Source of the DNA: Halonotius aquaticus
Lineage (GTDB): Archaea > Halobacteriota > Halobacteria > Halobacteriales > Haloferacaceae
Direction: 5' to 3'
Assembly: GCF_003605575.1 (NCBI RefSeq)
Contig: NZ_QKNY01000018.1
Span: forward strand, 248,001 to 312,000
Length of the DNA stretch: 64,000 nt
Part shown: piece after piece, positions 42,152-51,056 of the stretch
Position numbering within the stretch: the stretch's first letter is position 1
Layout: each line of letters starts with the position of its first letter
The notes under the pieces: generated by a model
Databases searched by the model: none
The model's input: the letters and a program-made list of their open reading frames with translations, nothing else
Told to the model about the DNA's origin: nothing
Made by a program: the position numbers and the translations under genes

Positions 42152-42829
42152 TTACGCGCGGAATCCGGTCAGAATGTTTTCGCCGTCAGTGCCGCCAACG
42201 TCAGGCAGCGTCGCCCGTTCGGGATGCGGCATCAACACCGCGACCGACTCGCGCTCACCGAGGATGCCGGCGACGTTGTGCGTCGAGCCGTTCGGGTTCG
42301 CGTCGTCAGTGACGTTGCCGTCGGCATCGCAGTAGCGGAACAGCACACGGTCGTTGTCGACGAGGTCATCGTATCGTTCCTCGGTGATTTCGAAGCGACC
42401 CTCGCCATGGGCGATCGGGATCTCGATCACGTCGCCTTCCTCAAAGTGCTCAGTCCACGGCGTATCGGCGCGTTCGACCCGCAGGTGGACGTGTTCACAC
42501 TGGAAGCGCGCGCTCTTGTTCGTCGTGAACGCACCTTCGGTGAGGCCGGATTCACAGCCGATCTGGGCACCGTTGCAGACGCCGAGAACCGGGGTGCCGT
42601 CGGCGGCAGCGTCCCGAACCTCGTCCATGATCGGCGAGCGGGCGGCCATCGCGCCAGCTCGGAGATAATCGCCGTAGGAGAAGCCACCGGGAACCACGAC
42701 GCCGGTGGTATCAGCTGGGAGGCCGTCCTCGTGCCAGACGCGTTCGGCGTCGATATCGAGAGACTCCAGGGCGCGAACCGCATCGCGGTCGCAGTTCGAG
42801 CCGCCGAACTGGATGACCGCGACCGTCAT
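42152..42829 (-). CDS. purQ: Phosphoribosylformylglycinamidine synthase subunit PurQ
   Basis: Glutamine amidotransferase subunit of FGAM synthase; supplies ammonia for purine synthesis with PurL and PurS. It is 225 residues. The class-I nucleophile motif VLGVCNGAQIGCESG supplies the catalytic Cys near 83-85, and the His-Glu pair is in LMPHPERATLPDVGG at the end. VVPGGFSYGDYLRAGAMAA is the Gly-rich substrate loop. It overlaps purS upstream by four bases. No purL is in the window. Confidence 0.95.
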   Translation of the reverse strand: MTVAVIQFGGSNCDRDAVRALESLDIDAERVWHEDGLPADTTGVVVPGGFSYGDYLRAGAMAARSPIMDEVRDAAADGTPVLGVCNGAQIGCESGLTEGAFTTNKSARFQCEHVHLRVERADTPWTEHFEEGDVIEIPIAHGEGRFEITEERYDDLVDNDRVLFRYCDADGNVTDDANPNGSTHNVAGILGERESVAVLMPHPERATLPDVGGTDGENILTGFRA

Positions 42830-43089
42830 GCGGACTCCGCGGCGGGGGCCGCCGACACCTCGTAGTCGTGGATCGTCGGATTCGCCAGCAGGCGTTCGGC
42901 CATCGACTCGGCGCGCTCCTCGGCTTCGGCGGCGTCGTCGGCTTCGAGGTCGATCTCGAAGCGATCGGCCGAGCGGAGTTCGGAAAGTTCGAAGCCGAGG
43001 CGTTCGAGGGCCTGCTTGGTCGTCTCGGCTTCCGGATCAAGGACGCCGTGTTTCAGGCGGACGGTCACGGTCGCGGTGTAGGCAGTCAT
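42826..43089 (-). CDS. purS: Phosphoribosylformylglycinamidine synthase subunit PurS
   Basis: Small structural subunit of the PurLQS complex, 87 residues. It starts MTAYTATVTVRLKHGVLDPE, with KHGVLDPEAETTKQALERLG as the family signature, followed by ADRFEIDLEADDAAEAEERA and an Ala-rich C-terminus. A longer in-frame Met upstream belongs to a shadow. The purS-purQ overlap shows co-translation. Confidence 0.93.
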   Translation of the reverse strand: MTAYTATVTVRLKHGVLDPEAETTKQALERLGFELSELRSADRFEIDLEADDAAEAEERAESMAERLLANPTIHDYEVSAAPAAESA

Positions 43090-43150
43090 TACCGTCGACT
43101 GGGTGAGGGGCGCGAAAAACTCTTTTGAACCGGCGGGGTTGTCGCCGCGA

Positions 43151-44428
43151 TCAGGCAAACAGCTGTCGAGCGTCGTCGACGGCCTCGACGAGGGCGTCAA
43201 TCTCCTCGCGGGTGTTGTAGACGTAGAACGACGCTCGGGCGGAGGCTGCCGCCCCAAGCGTGTCGTGAAGCGGTTGGGTACAGTGGTCGCCGGCCCGGAT
43301 CGCGACGGCGAAATCGTTGAGGATGCTGGAAAGGTCGTGGGCGTGGACGCCGTCGACATTGAACCCGACGAGGCCGCCGCGGTCGTCGCCCGGCGGGCCG
43401 TAGATCGTCACATCGTCATAGCGGTTCAACTGATCGTAGGCGTACTCCGCCAGCAACTCCTCGTGGGCCTGAACGTTTGCCATCCCGATGTCCTCGAGAT
43501 ACTCGATGGCGGCATCGAGGGCGATCGCTTGAGCGATCGAGGGGGTTCCGGCCTCAAACTTCCACGGGAGGTCTTCCCATGTTGAGTCTTCATAGGTGAC
43601 CTTTCGGATCATGTCGCCGCCGTAGAGATACGGCTGCATCGACTCAAGCAGGTGTTCTTTGCCGTACAGCACGCCGATCCCGGTCGGCCCAAGCATCTTG
43701 TGGCTCGAAAAGGCGAGAAAGTCGGCGTCGATCTCGCCGACATCGACCGGCCGCGTTGGCACGGATTGGGCCCCGTCGACAAAGGAGTAGGCGTCGACCT
43801 CGTGGGCCATCTCGGTGATCTTCTCGACAGGGTTGATCGTCCCAAGCGCGTTGGAGATATGGACGAGCGAGACCATCTCCGTGGAGTCGTCGATCAACTC
43901 GGCGGCGTGTTCCATATCGAGGCGGCCCTCGTCGTCGATCTCGATAAACCGGAGTTCCGCGCCGGTGCGCTTGCAGATCTGCTGCCAGGTCACCAGCGAG
44001 GCGTGGTGTTCCATCTGGGTGGTGACGACCGAATCGCCCTCGCCGAGTTCGGCCAGCCCCCACGCGTAGGCGACGAGGTTCATCGCCTCGGTCGTGTTTT
44101 TCGTGAAGATGATCTCCTCGCGGCCGTCGGCGCCGATGAAGTCGGCGACCGTGTCGTGGGCCTCCTCATAAGCGACGGAGGCTTCCTGGCTCAGTTGGTG
44201 GATGCCGCGGTGGACGTTGGCGTTGTAGCTGTAGTAGTAGTCAACGATGCTGTCGACGACAGCTTTCGGCGTTTGGCTGGTCGCGGCGTTGTCGAGATAC
44301 ACCAGCGGTTCGGTGTCGTCCTCGCCCTCGCCGGGGGTGGTCACGTCGCCGCCGACGTTGCGGTCGAGCACCGGGAAATCAGCCCGGATCGCCTCGACAT
44401 CGATCGGATAGGCGTCCTGCGTACTCAT
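43151..44428 (-). CDS. sufS: Cysteine desulfurase SufS
   Basis: PLP enzyme that releases sulphur from cysteine for Fe-S cluster assembly. It is 425 residues from MSTQDAYPIDVEAIRADFPV. A stretch of 44 residues upstream in frame was rejected as non-family. VYLDNAATSQTPKAVVDSI (near 47-65) is the N-terminal motif. The PLP lysine lies in FSSHKMLGPTGIGVLYGK, and the C-terminal RAGDHCTQPLHDTLGAAAS has the catalytic Cys. It is divergent from purS by 61 bases. A SufBCD set is not in the window. Confidence 0.93.
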   Translation of the reverse strand: MSTQDAYPIDVEAIRADFPVLDRNVGGDVTTPGEGEDDTEPLVYLDNAATSQTPKAVVDSIVDYYYSYNANVHRGIHQLSQEASVAYEEAHDTVADFIGADGREEIIFTKNTTEAMNLVAYAWGLAELGEGDSVVTTQMEHHASLVTWQQICKRTGAELRFIEIDDEGRLDMEHAAELIDDSTEMVSLVHISNALGTINPVEKITEMAHEVDAYSFVDGAQSVPTRPVDVGEIDADFLAFSSHKMLGPTGIGVLYGKEHLLESMQPYLYGGDMIRKVTYEDSTWEDLPWKFEAGTPSIAQAIALDAAIEYLEDIGMANVQAHEELLAEYAYDQLNRYDDVTIYGPPGDDRGGLVGFNVDGVHAHDLSSILNDFAVAIRAGDHCTQPLHDTLGAAASARASFYVYNTREEIDALVEAVDDARQLFA

Positions 44429-44519
44429 TACCCGCCTGTAGGGCCCCCGGGGGTAACACGTCTTCGGTTCGCCTAAGAATATGCAATGAGCAACGGTTTC
44501 GTTACGCCGAAAACACAAG

Positions 44520-44819
44520 CTAAATCCACAACAGTTGGGCGTGTTCGGTGCCGTCAACATCCAGCACCCGCTCCTCGTCGATCAGGCCGGCGTCGACGGC
44601 GACGCCGACCGACTCCTCGCCGACGAGGTTGCCGACAGTCGCCCCCTGCAGGGCGTCGATAACGGCCTCGGGATCGGCGTCGGTCGCCTCCTCGCCAGCG
44701 TAGAACTCCTCGGTCACCTCCAAGGAGATATCGCCGTCCTCGTAGGTCTCACCGAGACAGTCCTCATCGCAGACGGAGACAAGCACACCTTTGGCTGTAT
44801 CCCGCTCCCGCAGTAACAT
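44520..44819 (-). CDS. DUF424-family protein
   Basis: A 99-residue protein of the archaeal DUF424 family (COG2412). The start MLLRERDTAKGVLVSVCDED and the motif CLGETYEDGDISLEVTEEFY, then NLVGEESVGVAVDAGLIDEE, are typical. Function is unknown, although the family is often beside translation genes. Its start overlaps the TPR gene stop by one base (44819), so the two are likely one transcript. Confidence 0.85.
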   Translation of the reverse strand: MLLRERDTAKGVLVSVCDEDCLGETYEDGDISLEVTEEFYAGEEATDADPEAVIDALQGATVGNLVGEESVGVAVDAGLIDEERVLDVDGTEHAQLLWI

Positions 44820-45562
44820 TAGAACTCCTCGGTCAACTCTTCCTCAGCCTCCGCGCGGATCTCTTCGGCCTGCTCGATGGCTTCCTGGGCCTCCTCTTCA
44901 CGACCAAGCTCTTCGAGGGCGCGGGCTTTCTCCTCAAGGATCTCGGCGTTGCGCATCCCCAGCCGGATCGCGTTGTCGAAGGCGTTGAGCGCGTCCTCGG
45001 TCAGGCCGCGTTCGCTGAGGAAGAAGCCGCGGTTGTACCACGCCTGCGGGAACCGGGGGTCGATCTCGACGGCGCGCTCGGCGTGTTCGAGTGCCTCCTC
45101 GGTGCGGCCAAACTCCCATAGCGCGTAGGCGAGATTGGTTTCGGCGGTCGCCGCGTGCTCGGAGTCCTCGTCGATGCGGAGGGCTTCCTCGTAGGCTCCG
45201 ATGGCCTGATCGAACTCCTCCAGTTGGCCGTGGGCGACGCCCTTGTTGACCCAGGCCTCCTGGGCCTCGATCGAGTCCTCGTCAGCAAAGCGGGCGGCGC
45301 GCTCGAAGGCGGCGGTGGCCTCCTCGAAGCGGTTGATCTCCATGTAGGAGAGCCCGACATCGATGAGCTCCGGCACGTCGACCTGCTCGGCAGAGACGTT
45401 GTGCTTGTCGAGTACGTCGGTCAGCACGCGGGAGTCGACCGGGTCGACCTGGTCGGGATCGACGCCAAGATCCGTCGGATCGAGGGTGAACTCCTCGTAG
45501 TCCTCGTCGACGCCTTGTCCCTCGGAGAAGGCATGTGAGCGATCGTCGGCATCGTCTGTCAT
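44819..45562 (-). CDS. Tetratricopeptide-repeat protein
   Basis: A 247-residue soluble protein with an acidic N-terminus (about 1-55) and at least four TPR units: EINRFEEATAAFERAARFAD, QLEEFDQAIGAYEEALRIDE, EFGRTEEALEHAERAVEIDP and RGLTEDALNAFDNAIRLGMR. It ends in an acidic helix. MTDDADDR was preferred to the in-frame Met 25 codons upstream. TPR stacks mediate protein binding; the partner is unknown. It shares one base with DUF424. Confidence 0.85.
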   Translation of the reverse strand: MTDDADDRSHAFSEGQGVDEDYEEFTLDPTDLGVDPDQVDPVDSRVLTDVLDKHNVSAEQVDVPELIDVGLSYMEINRFEEATAAFERAARFADEDSIEAQEAWVNKGVAHGQLEEFDQAIGAYEEALRIDEDSEHAATAETNLAYALWEFGRTEEALEHAERAVEIDPRFPQAWYNRGFFLSERGLTEDALNAFDNAIRLGMRNAEILEEKARALEELGREEEAQEAIEQAEEIRAEAEEELTEEF

Positions 45563-45651
45563 ATCCGCTCGTTCGACGCCGCGTCGGGTAAGGGTTGCGT
45601 CAGGCTGTGATCGCCCCAACGCCTTTTTCGCCACCACCGCAACTCCCCGGT

Positions 45652-46338
45652 ATGCGATACGGCGTTGTGGCTGACATCCACGGTAATCTCCCCGCCTTCG
45701 AGGCCGTGATCGACGCGATGCCCGCGGTCGATCGGTGGCTCTGTGCCGGCGATGTCGTCGGCTACAACCCCTGGCCCGCCGAATGCGTCGCCCGTGTTCG
45801 GGAACTCGACGCCGCGACCGTCATGGGCAACCACGACCGCGCGGTCGCCAGCGACACCGGCTTCCGGTTTAATTCGATGGCCGCCGCCGGTGTCAGCTAC
45901 GCCCGCGAGAAACTCGACGAGGACGCTATCGACTGGCTCGATTCCCTCCCGAACCGCCGAACCATCGACGGCGGCGAAATCCTGATCGTACACGGCCACC
46001 CCGAGAATCCGGATCGCTACACCTACCCCGATGAGTTCGAGCCCGAAATGTTAGAAGACAACGCCCGCGTGACAATCACCGGCCACACCCACGTGCAGGG
46101 CGTCCGGGAGTTCGACGAGGGCGTCGTCATGAACCCCGGCAGCGTCGGCCAGCCACGCGACGGCGACCCGGAGGCCGCGTTTGCGGTGCTGGATATCGAC
46201 GAGGGCGGCGACGCCGATACTGCCAACGTCGATGTCGAAACCCACCGCGTCGCCTACGATATCGACCGCGTGATCGACGCTGTCGAGGACGCAGAACTAC
46301 CGAGAAAAATCGGGACGAGACTGCGTGACGGGCGGTAG
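45652..46338 (+). CDS. Metallophosphoesterase (YfcE/MJ0936-like)
   Basis: A 228-residue calcineurin-fold phosphoesterase. All five metal-binding motifs are seen: VVADIHGNLPAFEAV (DxH), CAGDVVGYNPWP (GDxxGY), TVMGNHDRAVA (GNHD), LIVHGHPE and TGHTHVQGV. The substrate is not given; a cyclic-nucleotide or phosphodiester is likely. MRYGVVADIH at 45652 is the correct start. Confidence 0.9.
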   Translation: MRYGVVADIHGNLPAFEAVIDAMPAVDRWLCAGDVVGYNPWPAECVARVRELDAATVMGNHDRAVASDTGFRFNSMAAAGVSYAREKLDEDAIDWLDSLPNRRTIDGGEILIVHGHPENPDRYTYPDEFEPEMLEDNARVTITGHTHVQGVREFDEGVVMNPGSVGQPRDGDPEAAFAVLDIDEGGDADTANVDVETHRVAYDIDRVIDAVEDAELPRKIGTRLRDGR

Positions 46339-46355
46339 CGACCACCCGAGCGTCA

Positions 46356-47534
46356 CTATACCTCACGTTGGACGATCTCTAAGGTTTCTTCGCGGTCGTC
46401 CCAAGCGACAAACAGCGCGACCGAGGTCGCACTCGTGATCACGTCATGGAGGTTGATCCCGGCGTCAGCGATCGGCGTCAGGACACTCTGGATAACGCCC
46501 GGTCGGTTCGGGAGCTCGCCGCCGGTGACCCGGATGACGGCGATGTCGTCTTCGACGGTGACACTTGAGAGCGTGTTGCCGCTGACGACCCGCTCGTGGA
46601 GCACTGGTTCGGCCTCATCAGCCAGTTCGCTGTCGACGTAGAAGGTGATCGAATCCATCCCGCTGGCGACGGCGTCAATGTTGATCCCGGCGTTCCGCAG
46701 CGCGTCGGAGAGATCAGCCAGGATGCCGGGGCTGTTGCGGATCGACCGTCCGGCGACGGTCAGACAGGCGAGTTTCTGTTCCTGCATATCGATCAGATTC
46801 TGGAACTCGCCTTCGATCTGGGTGCCGCCGGTCAGCAGATCGCCGTGTTGGTAGTGGACAACCCGCACATCGAGGTGTTCGTGTTTGTACGACAGCGCGC
46901 TCGGGGCGACGACCTCCGCCCCGCGGAAGGAGAGATTCCGGAGTTCATCAACGGAGATGCGACCGACATTGCGCGCGCCTTCGACGACCCGGGGGTCGCC
47001 GGTCATGACGCCCTCAACATCGGTAACGATGACGACCTCGTCGGCGTTCATGTAGTTGCCGAGCATGACCGCGGTCGTATCCGAGCCACCACGGCCCAAC
47101 GTTGTGATATCGCCGCCCTCGTTTTGGGCGAGGAAACCGGTGATGACGGGAACGACGCCGTCGAGTTGCCCCGCAAGATCGGTGGCGCGTTTCTTTGTCG
47201 CCTCGACATCGACCTCGCCGACATCGTTGGTGATGATCGGCCACTCGTCGCTGCCGGGCTCCAAAAAGAGGGCGTTGACCTCCCGCGCGGCTAAGGCTGC
47301 CTTCAGCATCCGGACGCTGGTGCGTTCACCCATCGAGACGATCTCCGCGCGATCCTCGTCGGAGACATCGAACTCGATGTCGTCCAGCAGATCGTCGGTT
47401 GTCGATCCCATCGCGCTGGCGACGACGGCGATCTGGTGGCCAGCCTCAACGGCCGCGGCGATCGAATCCGCCGCGCGGTTGATCCGCTCGCCGGTACCCA
47501 GACTCGTCCCACCAAATTTGGCGACGACCCGCAT
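46356..47534 (-). CDS. lysC: Aspartate kinase
   Basis: Phosphorylates aspartate, the first step to lysine, threonine and methionine. It is 392 residues from MRVVAKFGGTSLGTGERINR. The kinase domain (1-250) holds the family motifs VVASAMGSTTDDLLDDIEFD and GRGGSDTTAVMLGNYMNADE. Two ACT domains at the C-terminus (SIRNSPGILADLSDALRNAG near 280, and LPNRPGVIQSVLTPIADAG near 345) should give feedback control by end products. The frame extends beyond the start as a long shadow into the next gene. thrB of the same pathway is at 1.3 kb. Confidence 0.94.
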   Translation of the reverse strand: MRVVAKFGGTSLGTGERINRAADSIAAAVEAGHQIAVVASAMGSTTDDLLDDIEFDVSDEDRAEIVSMGERTSVRMLKAALAAREVNALFLEPGSDEWPIITNDVGEVDVEATKKRATDLAGQLDGVVPVITGFLAQNEGGDITTLGRGGSDTTAVMLGNYMNADEVVIVTDVEGVMTGDPRVVEGARNVGRISVDELRNLSFRGAEVVAPSALSYKHEHLDVRVVHYQHGDLLTGGTQIEGEFQNLIDMQEQKLACLTVAGRSIRNSPGILADLSDALRNAGINIDAVASGMDSITFYVDSELADEAEPVLHERVVSGNTLSSVTVEDDIAVIRVTGGELPNRPGVIQSVLTPIADAGINLHDVITSATSVALFVAWDDREETLEIVQREV

Positions 47535-47718
47535 CAGCACCCCTCCTGTGTCGCTGTAGCCAGCCCAGTGCTCCCGATATCGTAACGACGCATGCCCGCC
47601 CGTTGCGTGGGGACCTGCATAACGTTGTTCACTCCGGGTCGTTGGGGCGGTGCCGTCGGCAGGGTCGTCGACGCCGGAGTCGGCTGGCTTTTTGTCCGCC
47701 GGCCACCGAGAAACGGGT

Positions 47719-48591
47719 ATGCAAACGCTGACCGAAAAGCGGGTCTTCGGCGCGAAAACCGGTGTCACCGATATCTTCGTCAGCACCGACAGCGGGGTCG
47801 CCGCTGTCACCGTCTCAGCCGACCAGATCGGGGCGTTCGGCCTCGCCCATCGAGGCTCGGCAACCGCGGTTGCGGCGACGGGCGACCGGCTCGTCGTTGG
47901 TACCGATGAGGGGTTGCTCGCGGCTGATATCGACGCCGCCGACCGGAGTGCCGACGTGCCTGATCCGACGTTCGCCGCCATCGGTGGCGACACGATCGAC
48001 GCGGTATCGGCTGTCGCTCTCACACCCGAGGGGCTGATCATCGCCGACGGCGATGGGGTCGTCTACCGCGGCGAGCACGCCGAAACGGTCACCGAGCCGC
48101 CAGCCTGGGAACGGCTTGGGGCGACCGACGAGGTTCGGGCGATCGATGCCGGCCTACTCGCAGCGGCCGACGGCGTCTACCGCATCGATGACGACGGACT
48201 GACAAACACCGGTCTCACCGATGTCCGTGCGGTGACCGGCATCGGCCAACCGCTGGCGGCGACAGCCGATGGCCTGTTTCGGCTGGCCAACGGCTGGCAA
48301 TCGATCGCCGATGGCGCGTTTCGGGCGGTTGCCGCCGACGGCCACGGCCACGCTCACGCCGTCGGCGATGCGGGCCTGCTCGTTCGCTCGGCCGACGACG
48401 GCGCGTGGACGACGACAACCCCACCGGTCGAGGCACCGATCGTCGATCTCACAGCCGACCGCGGGATCGTCGCGGCGGTTACCGACGACGGAACGCTGTG
48501 TGTTACCGCCGGCGACGGGTGGCGACACCAGCGGCTCGGTCTGCCCGGGGCCCGGGGGGTCGCCATCGGTGGCGGCACGGATGGCTCGTAA
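47719..48591 (+). CDS. HVO_0234-type beta-propeller protein
   Basis: A 290-residue protein made of repeated VxxD/GLLxA strands (for example VVGTDEGLLAADIDAADRSA, LLAAADGVYRIDDDGLTNTG, LLVRSADDGAW), consistent with a beta-propeller. I recall a haloarchaeal family named after HVO_0234 with this character. Start MQTLTEKRVFGAKTGVTDIF. No catalytic residues stand out. prs lies 48 bases downstream on the same strand, an arrangement I also remember from other haloarchaea. Confidence 0.7.
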   Translation: MQTLTEKRVFGAKTGVTDIFVSTDSGVAAVTVSADQIGAFGLAHRGSATAVAATGDRLVVGTDEGLLAADIDAADRSADVPDPTFAAIGGDTIDAVSAVALTPEGLIIADGDGVVYRGEHAETVTEPPAWERLGATDEVRAIDAGLLAAADGVYRIDDDGLTNTGLTDVRAVTGIGQPLAATADGLFRLANGWQSIADGAFRAVAADGHGHAHAVGDAGLLVRSADDGAWTTTTPPVEAPIVDLTADRGIVAAVTDDGTLCVTAGDGWRHQRLGLPGARGVAIGGGTDGS

Positions 48592-48639
48592 GCGACGCAC
48601 ACCGAAACCCCGTTTAGGTGTGGCTGAACTAGGGGTCGT

Positions 48640-49497
48640 ATGGCTACGATCGTACCCGCACCGAGCTCCCAGTCGGTGGCGGCCGCGCTTGCGGCAACCG
48701 GCGTCGGCACGCTGACGACCCCGACCTACGAGTGGTTCACCGACGACGAAACGCTGCTTTCGGTTCCCGAATTCGACGACGACGCGGCGATCGTCGTCGG
48801 CTCGACGGCGACCAACGATGCCCACATTGAACTCCTCCAACTCCAGGATGCAGTCCGAGAGGCCGGCGCAACCGATATCACGACGGTTATCCCGTATCTC
48901 GGCTACGCCCGGCAGGATCAGGCGTTCAAAACCGGCCAGCCGGTTTCGGCCCGCGCGATGGCGAAGGCGATCTCGACTGGCACCGATCGGGTGATCGTTG
49001 TCAACCCCCACGAGCCGGACGTGACCGATTTCTTCACCGTGCCGACCGAGGCGGTCGATGCGGCCGCCGCCCTCGCCGACCCGCTCGACGACCTCTCGGA
49101 GCCACTGTTTGTCGCCCCCGACGAGGGCGCGACCGCACTGGCGACGACGACGCGGGACGCCTACGGCGAGGGTGAGGTGGACTACTTCGAGAAGGAACGC
49201 GACTACGATACCGGCGCGGTCGAGGTGACACCGAGCGACGCCACCGTCGAGGGACGGGATGTGGTGCTCGTCGACGACATCATCGCTACCGGCGGCACGA
49301 TGAGTGGCGCGATCAATGCCCTCCACGACCACGACGTGGGCCGCGTCTATGCCTGCTGCGTCCATCCCGTGTTGGCCGGCGCGGCACGAACGAAACTCGC
49401 CGCCGCCGGCGTCGAGGCTGTCATCGGCACCGATACTATCGAACGCGCGGTCAGCGATGTGAGCGTCGCCCCCGCCATCGCTGACGTGCTTCGGTGA
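48640..49497 (+). CDS. prs: Ribose-phosphate diphosphokinase
   Basis: Makes PRPP from ribose 5-phosphate and ATP for nucleotides, His and Trp. It is 285 residues, the shorter archaeal class. Motifs: VVGSTATNDAHIELLQLQDA (N-terminal substrate loop), PYLGYARQDQAFKTGQPVSA (regulatory flexible loop), VVNPHEPDVTDFF and the PRPP loop DVVLVDDIIATGGTMSGAIN near 206-225. Its partners downstream in this window include purQS and pyrF. Confidence 0.94.
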   Translation: MATIVPAPSSQSVAAALAATGVGTLTTPTYEWFTDDETLLSVPEFDDDAAIVVGSTATNDAHIELLQLQDAVREAGATDITTVIPYLGYARQDQAFKTGQPVSARAMAKAISTGTDRVIVVNPHEPDVTDFFTVPTEAVDAAAALADPLDDLSEPLFVAPDEGATALATTTRDAYGEGEVDYFEKERDYDTGAVEVTPSDATVEGRDVVLVDDIIATGGTMSGAINALHDHDVGRVYACCVHPVLAGAARTKLAAAGVEAVIGTDTIERAVSDVSVAPAIADVLR

Positions 49498-49560
49498 TGC
49501 TCTCCGCGACCGGGAGCGCCGCCACCAACGTTCATATCGCCGCCGGTCGAAAGGCCGCCC

Positions 49561-49977
49561 ATGCCAACGATCTTCGAGCAGATCGTCGATGGTGAGATCC
49601 CAGCGCGTATCGTCCACGAAACCGACACCACGCTCGCGTTTCTTGATGCCAACCCGTTAGCCCGCGGCCACACACTCGTCATCCCGAAAGAGCCCTACGA
49701 ACAGCTCGATGATCTCCCGGCCGAGATTGCCAGCGACGTGTTCAGCGTCGTCCACGAGTTGACACCAGTTGTTGAGGAGGCTGTCGACGCCGACGCGACA
49801 ACGATCGGGATCAACAACGGCGAGGCCGCCGGCCAGGAGATCCCCCACGCGCATGTCCACATCATCCCGCGGTTCGAGGGCGACGGCGGCGGGCCGATTC
49901 ACGCGATCTCGCCGACCAACCCAGAGCCCACCGAGGACGAACTCGACGCCATCGAAGACGCGATCAGCGAGGGCTAA
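49561..49977 (+). CDS. HIT-family hydrolase
   Basis: A 138-residue histidine-triad protein. The catalytic triad is in HAHVHIIPRFEG near 94-105, preceded by IFEQIVDGEIPARIVHETDT and FLDANPLARGHTLVIPKEPY. It hydrolyses a nucleoside phosphoramidate or adenosine-5'-monophospho-linked compound. It overlaps nothing. tfb starts about 130 bases downstream. Confidence 0.9.
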   Translation: MPTIFEQIVDGEIPARIVHETDTTLAFLDANPLARGHTLVIPKEPYEQLDDLPAEIASDVFSVVHELTPVVEEAVDADATTIGINNGEAAGQEIPHAHVHIIPRFEGDGGGPIHAISPTNPEPTEDELDAIEDAISEG

Positions 49978-50067
49978 GCGGCCGCCAGTCGGGCTTACGA
50001 GGCCATACCGTGGTCGCGGCATCGGATAAAAAACGTCCACAAGCCCACACACTTGTTACGTATCTAA

Positions 50068-50078
50068 CTAATATATTG
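50068..50078 (+). promoter_or_regulatory. Candidate TATA box for tfb
   Basis: CTAATATATTG lies about 30 bases before the tfb ATG at 50106, within a notably A/T-rich stretch (TATCTAACTAATATATT). This position fits a haloarchaeal promoter with a short leader. The strong TATA is unusual next to the GC-rich genes here. Confidence 0.55.
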
Positions 50079-50105
50079 CTCGGTGCGAATACTGGGGGTT
50101 GCAGT

Positions 50106-50981
50106 ATGGCTCCCAAACAACCCCGCTGTCCCGACTGCGACGGGCAGTTGCGAACCGAGGCTGAGGAAACGGTCTGCAGCGACTGTGGGCTCGTCGTCGA
50201 CACCGACCGCATCGACCACGGCCCCGAGTGGCGATCGTTCGACGATAGTCGAACCAACCCCAAACGAACCGGCGCGCCGTTGACCGAGGCCCGCCACGAC
50301 AGAGGGCTATCGACCGAAATCGGCTACGATCGAGACCTCAGCGAGCATCGCCGCCGGAAGTTCATCCGACTGCGACGCCAGCACAACCGCGCCCGGATCG
50401 GGCGCAAACGCGACCGCAATCAGTTCTATGCCTTCCAAGAGATTCGACGGCTGATCAGCACGGAGTCGCTGCCGACACCGGTGCGCGATCAAGCCTGTTC
50501 GCTGTTCCGCACCGCCCAGAAGGAAAGTCTGCTTCGGGGTCGCTCACTGGAAGGGTTTGCGGCGGCCTGCGTCTACGCCGCCTGTCGAATCAACACGGTA
50601 TCCCGAACCATTGAGGAAACAGTCGCCACAGCAAAGGCCGACCGCGCGGAGTTTCAGGCTGCCTACGACGCGCTCAACCGTGAACTCGGGTTGCCAGTCG
50701 AGCCGACCAGTCCCGCCGAGTACCTCCCGCGGTATGCAAGCGAGTTGGAACTGTCAAGTGCTGTCGAACGCCGCGCCCAGGCGCTTGTCGACCGCACGAA
50801 AGAAGAGGGGATTGCCAACGGGCGCAACCCGAGCGGAGTCGCCGCGGCCTGTCTATACACGGCTGCCAAGGAGTTAGATGCTGAGGTAACCCAGCGTGAG
50901 GTCGCCGAGGTCGCCTCGGTAACGCCGGTGACAGTACGAAATACGTTTCAGGCACTTGCCGCCGAGCCGCCGACGCAGTAG
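50106..50981 (+). CDS. tfb: Transcription initiation factor TFB
   Basis: A general archaeal transcription factor that bridges TBP and RNA polymerase. It is 291 residues. The zinc ribbon CPDCDGQLRTEAEETVCSDC (9-28) gives two CxxC pairs. The linker EWRSFDDSRTNPKRTGAP precedes two cyclin-fold repeats with the helices RDQACSLFRTAQKESLLRGR and ARDLELSSAVERRAQALVDR-like SALVDRTKEEGIANGRNPSG. Haloarchaea have many TFB copies, and this may be a specialised one. A start at M1 of MAPKQPRCPDCDG was chosen for the zinc ribbon. Confidence 0.93.
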   Translation: MAPKQPRCPDCDGQLRTEAEETVCSDCGLVVDTDRIDHGPEWRSFDDSRTNPKRTGAPLTEARHDRGLSTEIGYDRDLSEHRRRKFIRLRRQHNRARIGRKRDRNQFYAFQEIRRLISTESLPTPVRDQACSLFRTAQKESLLRGRSLEGFAAACVYAACRINTVSRTIEETVATAKADRAEFQAAYDALNRELGLPVEPTSPAEYLPRYASELELSSAVERRAQALVDRTKEEGIANGRNPSGVAAACLYTAAKELDAEVTQREVAEVASVTPVTVRNTFQALAAEPPTQ

Positions 50982-51056
50982 TCACTGGTGTGGTGCAACC
51001 ACATCACTTCGCCTCACAGCCGTACGCCGGCGCAGACACCACTCTGCCGTCTCTCA

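Noticed and set aside
47535-48041. Extended N-terminus for aspartate kinase
   Set aside because: It overlaps the beta-propeller gene on the other strand; the enzyme starts at MRVVAKFGGTS.
48154-49617. A 487-residue open frame opposite the beta-propeller and prs genes
   Set aside because: It covers two genes with clear families on the other strand and is Arg/Gly-rich without motifs.
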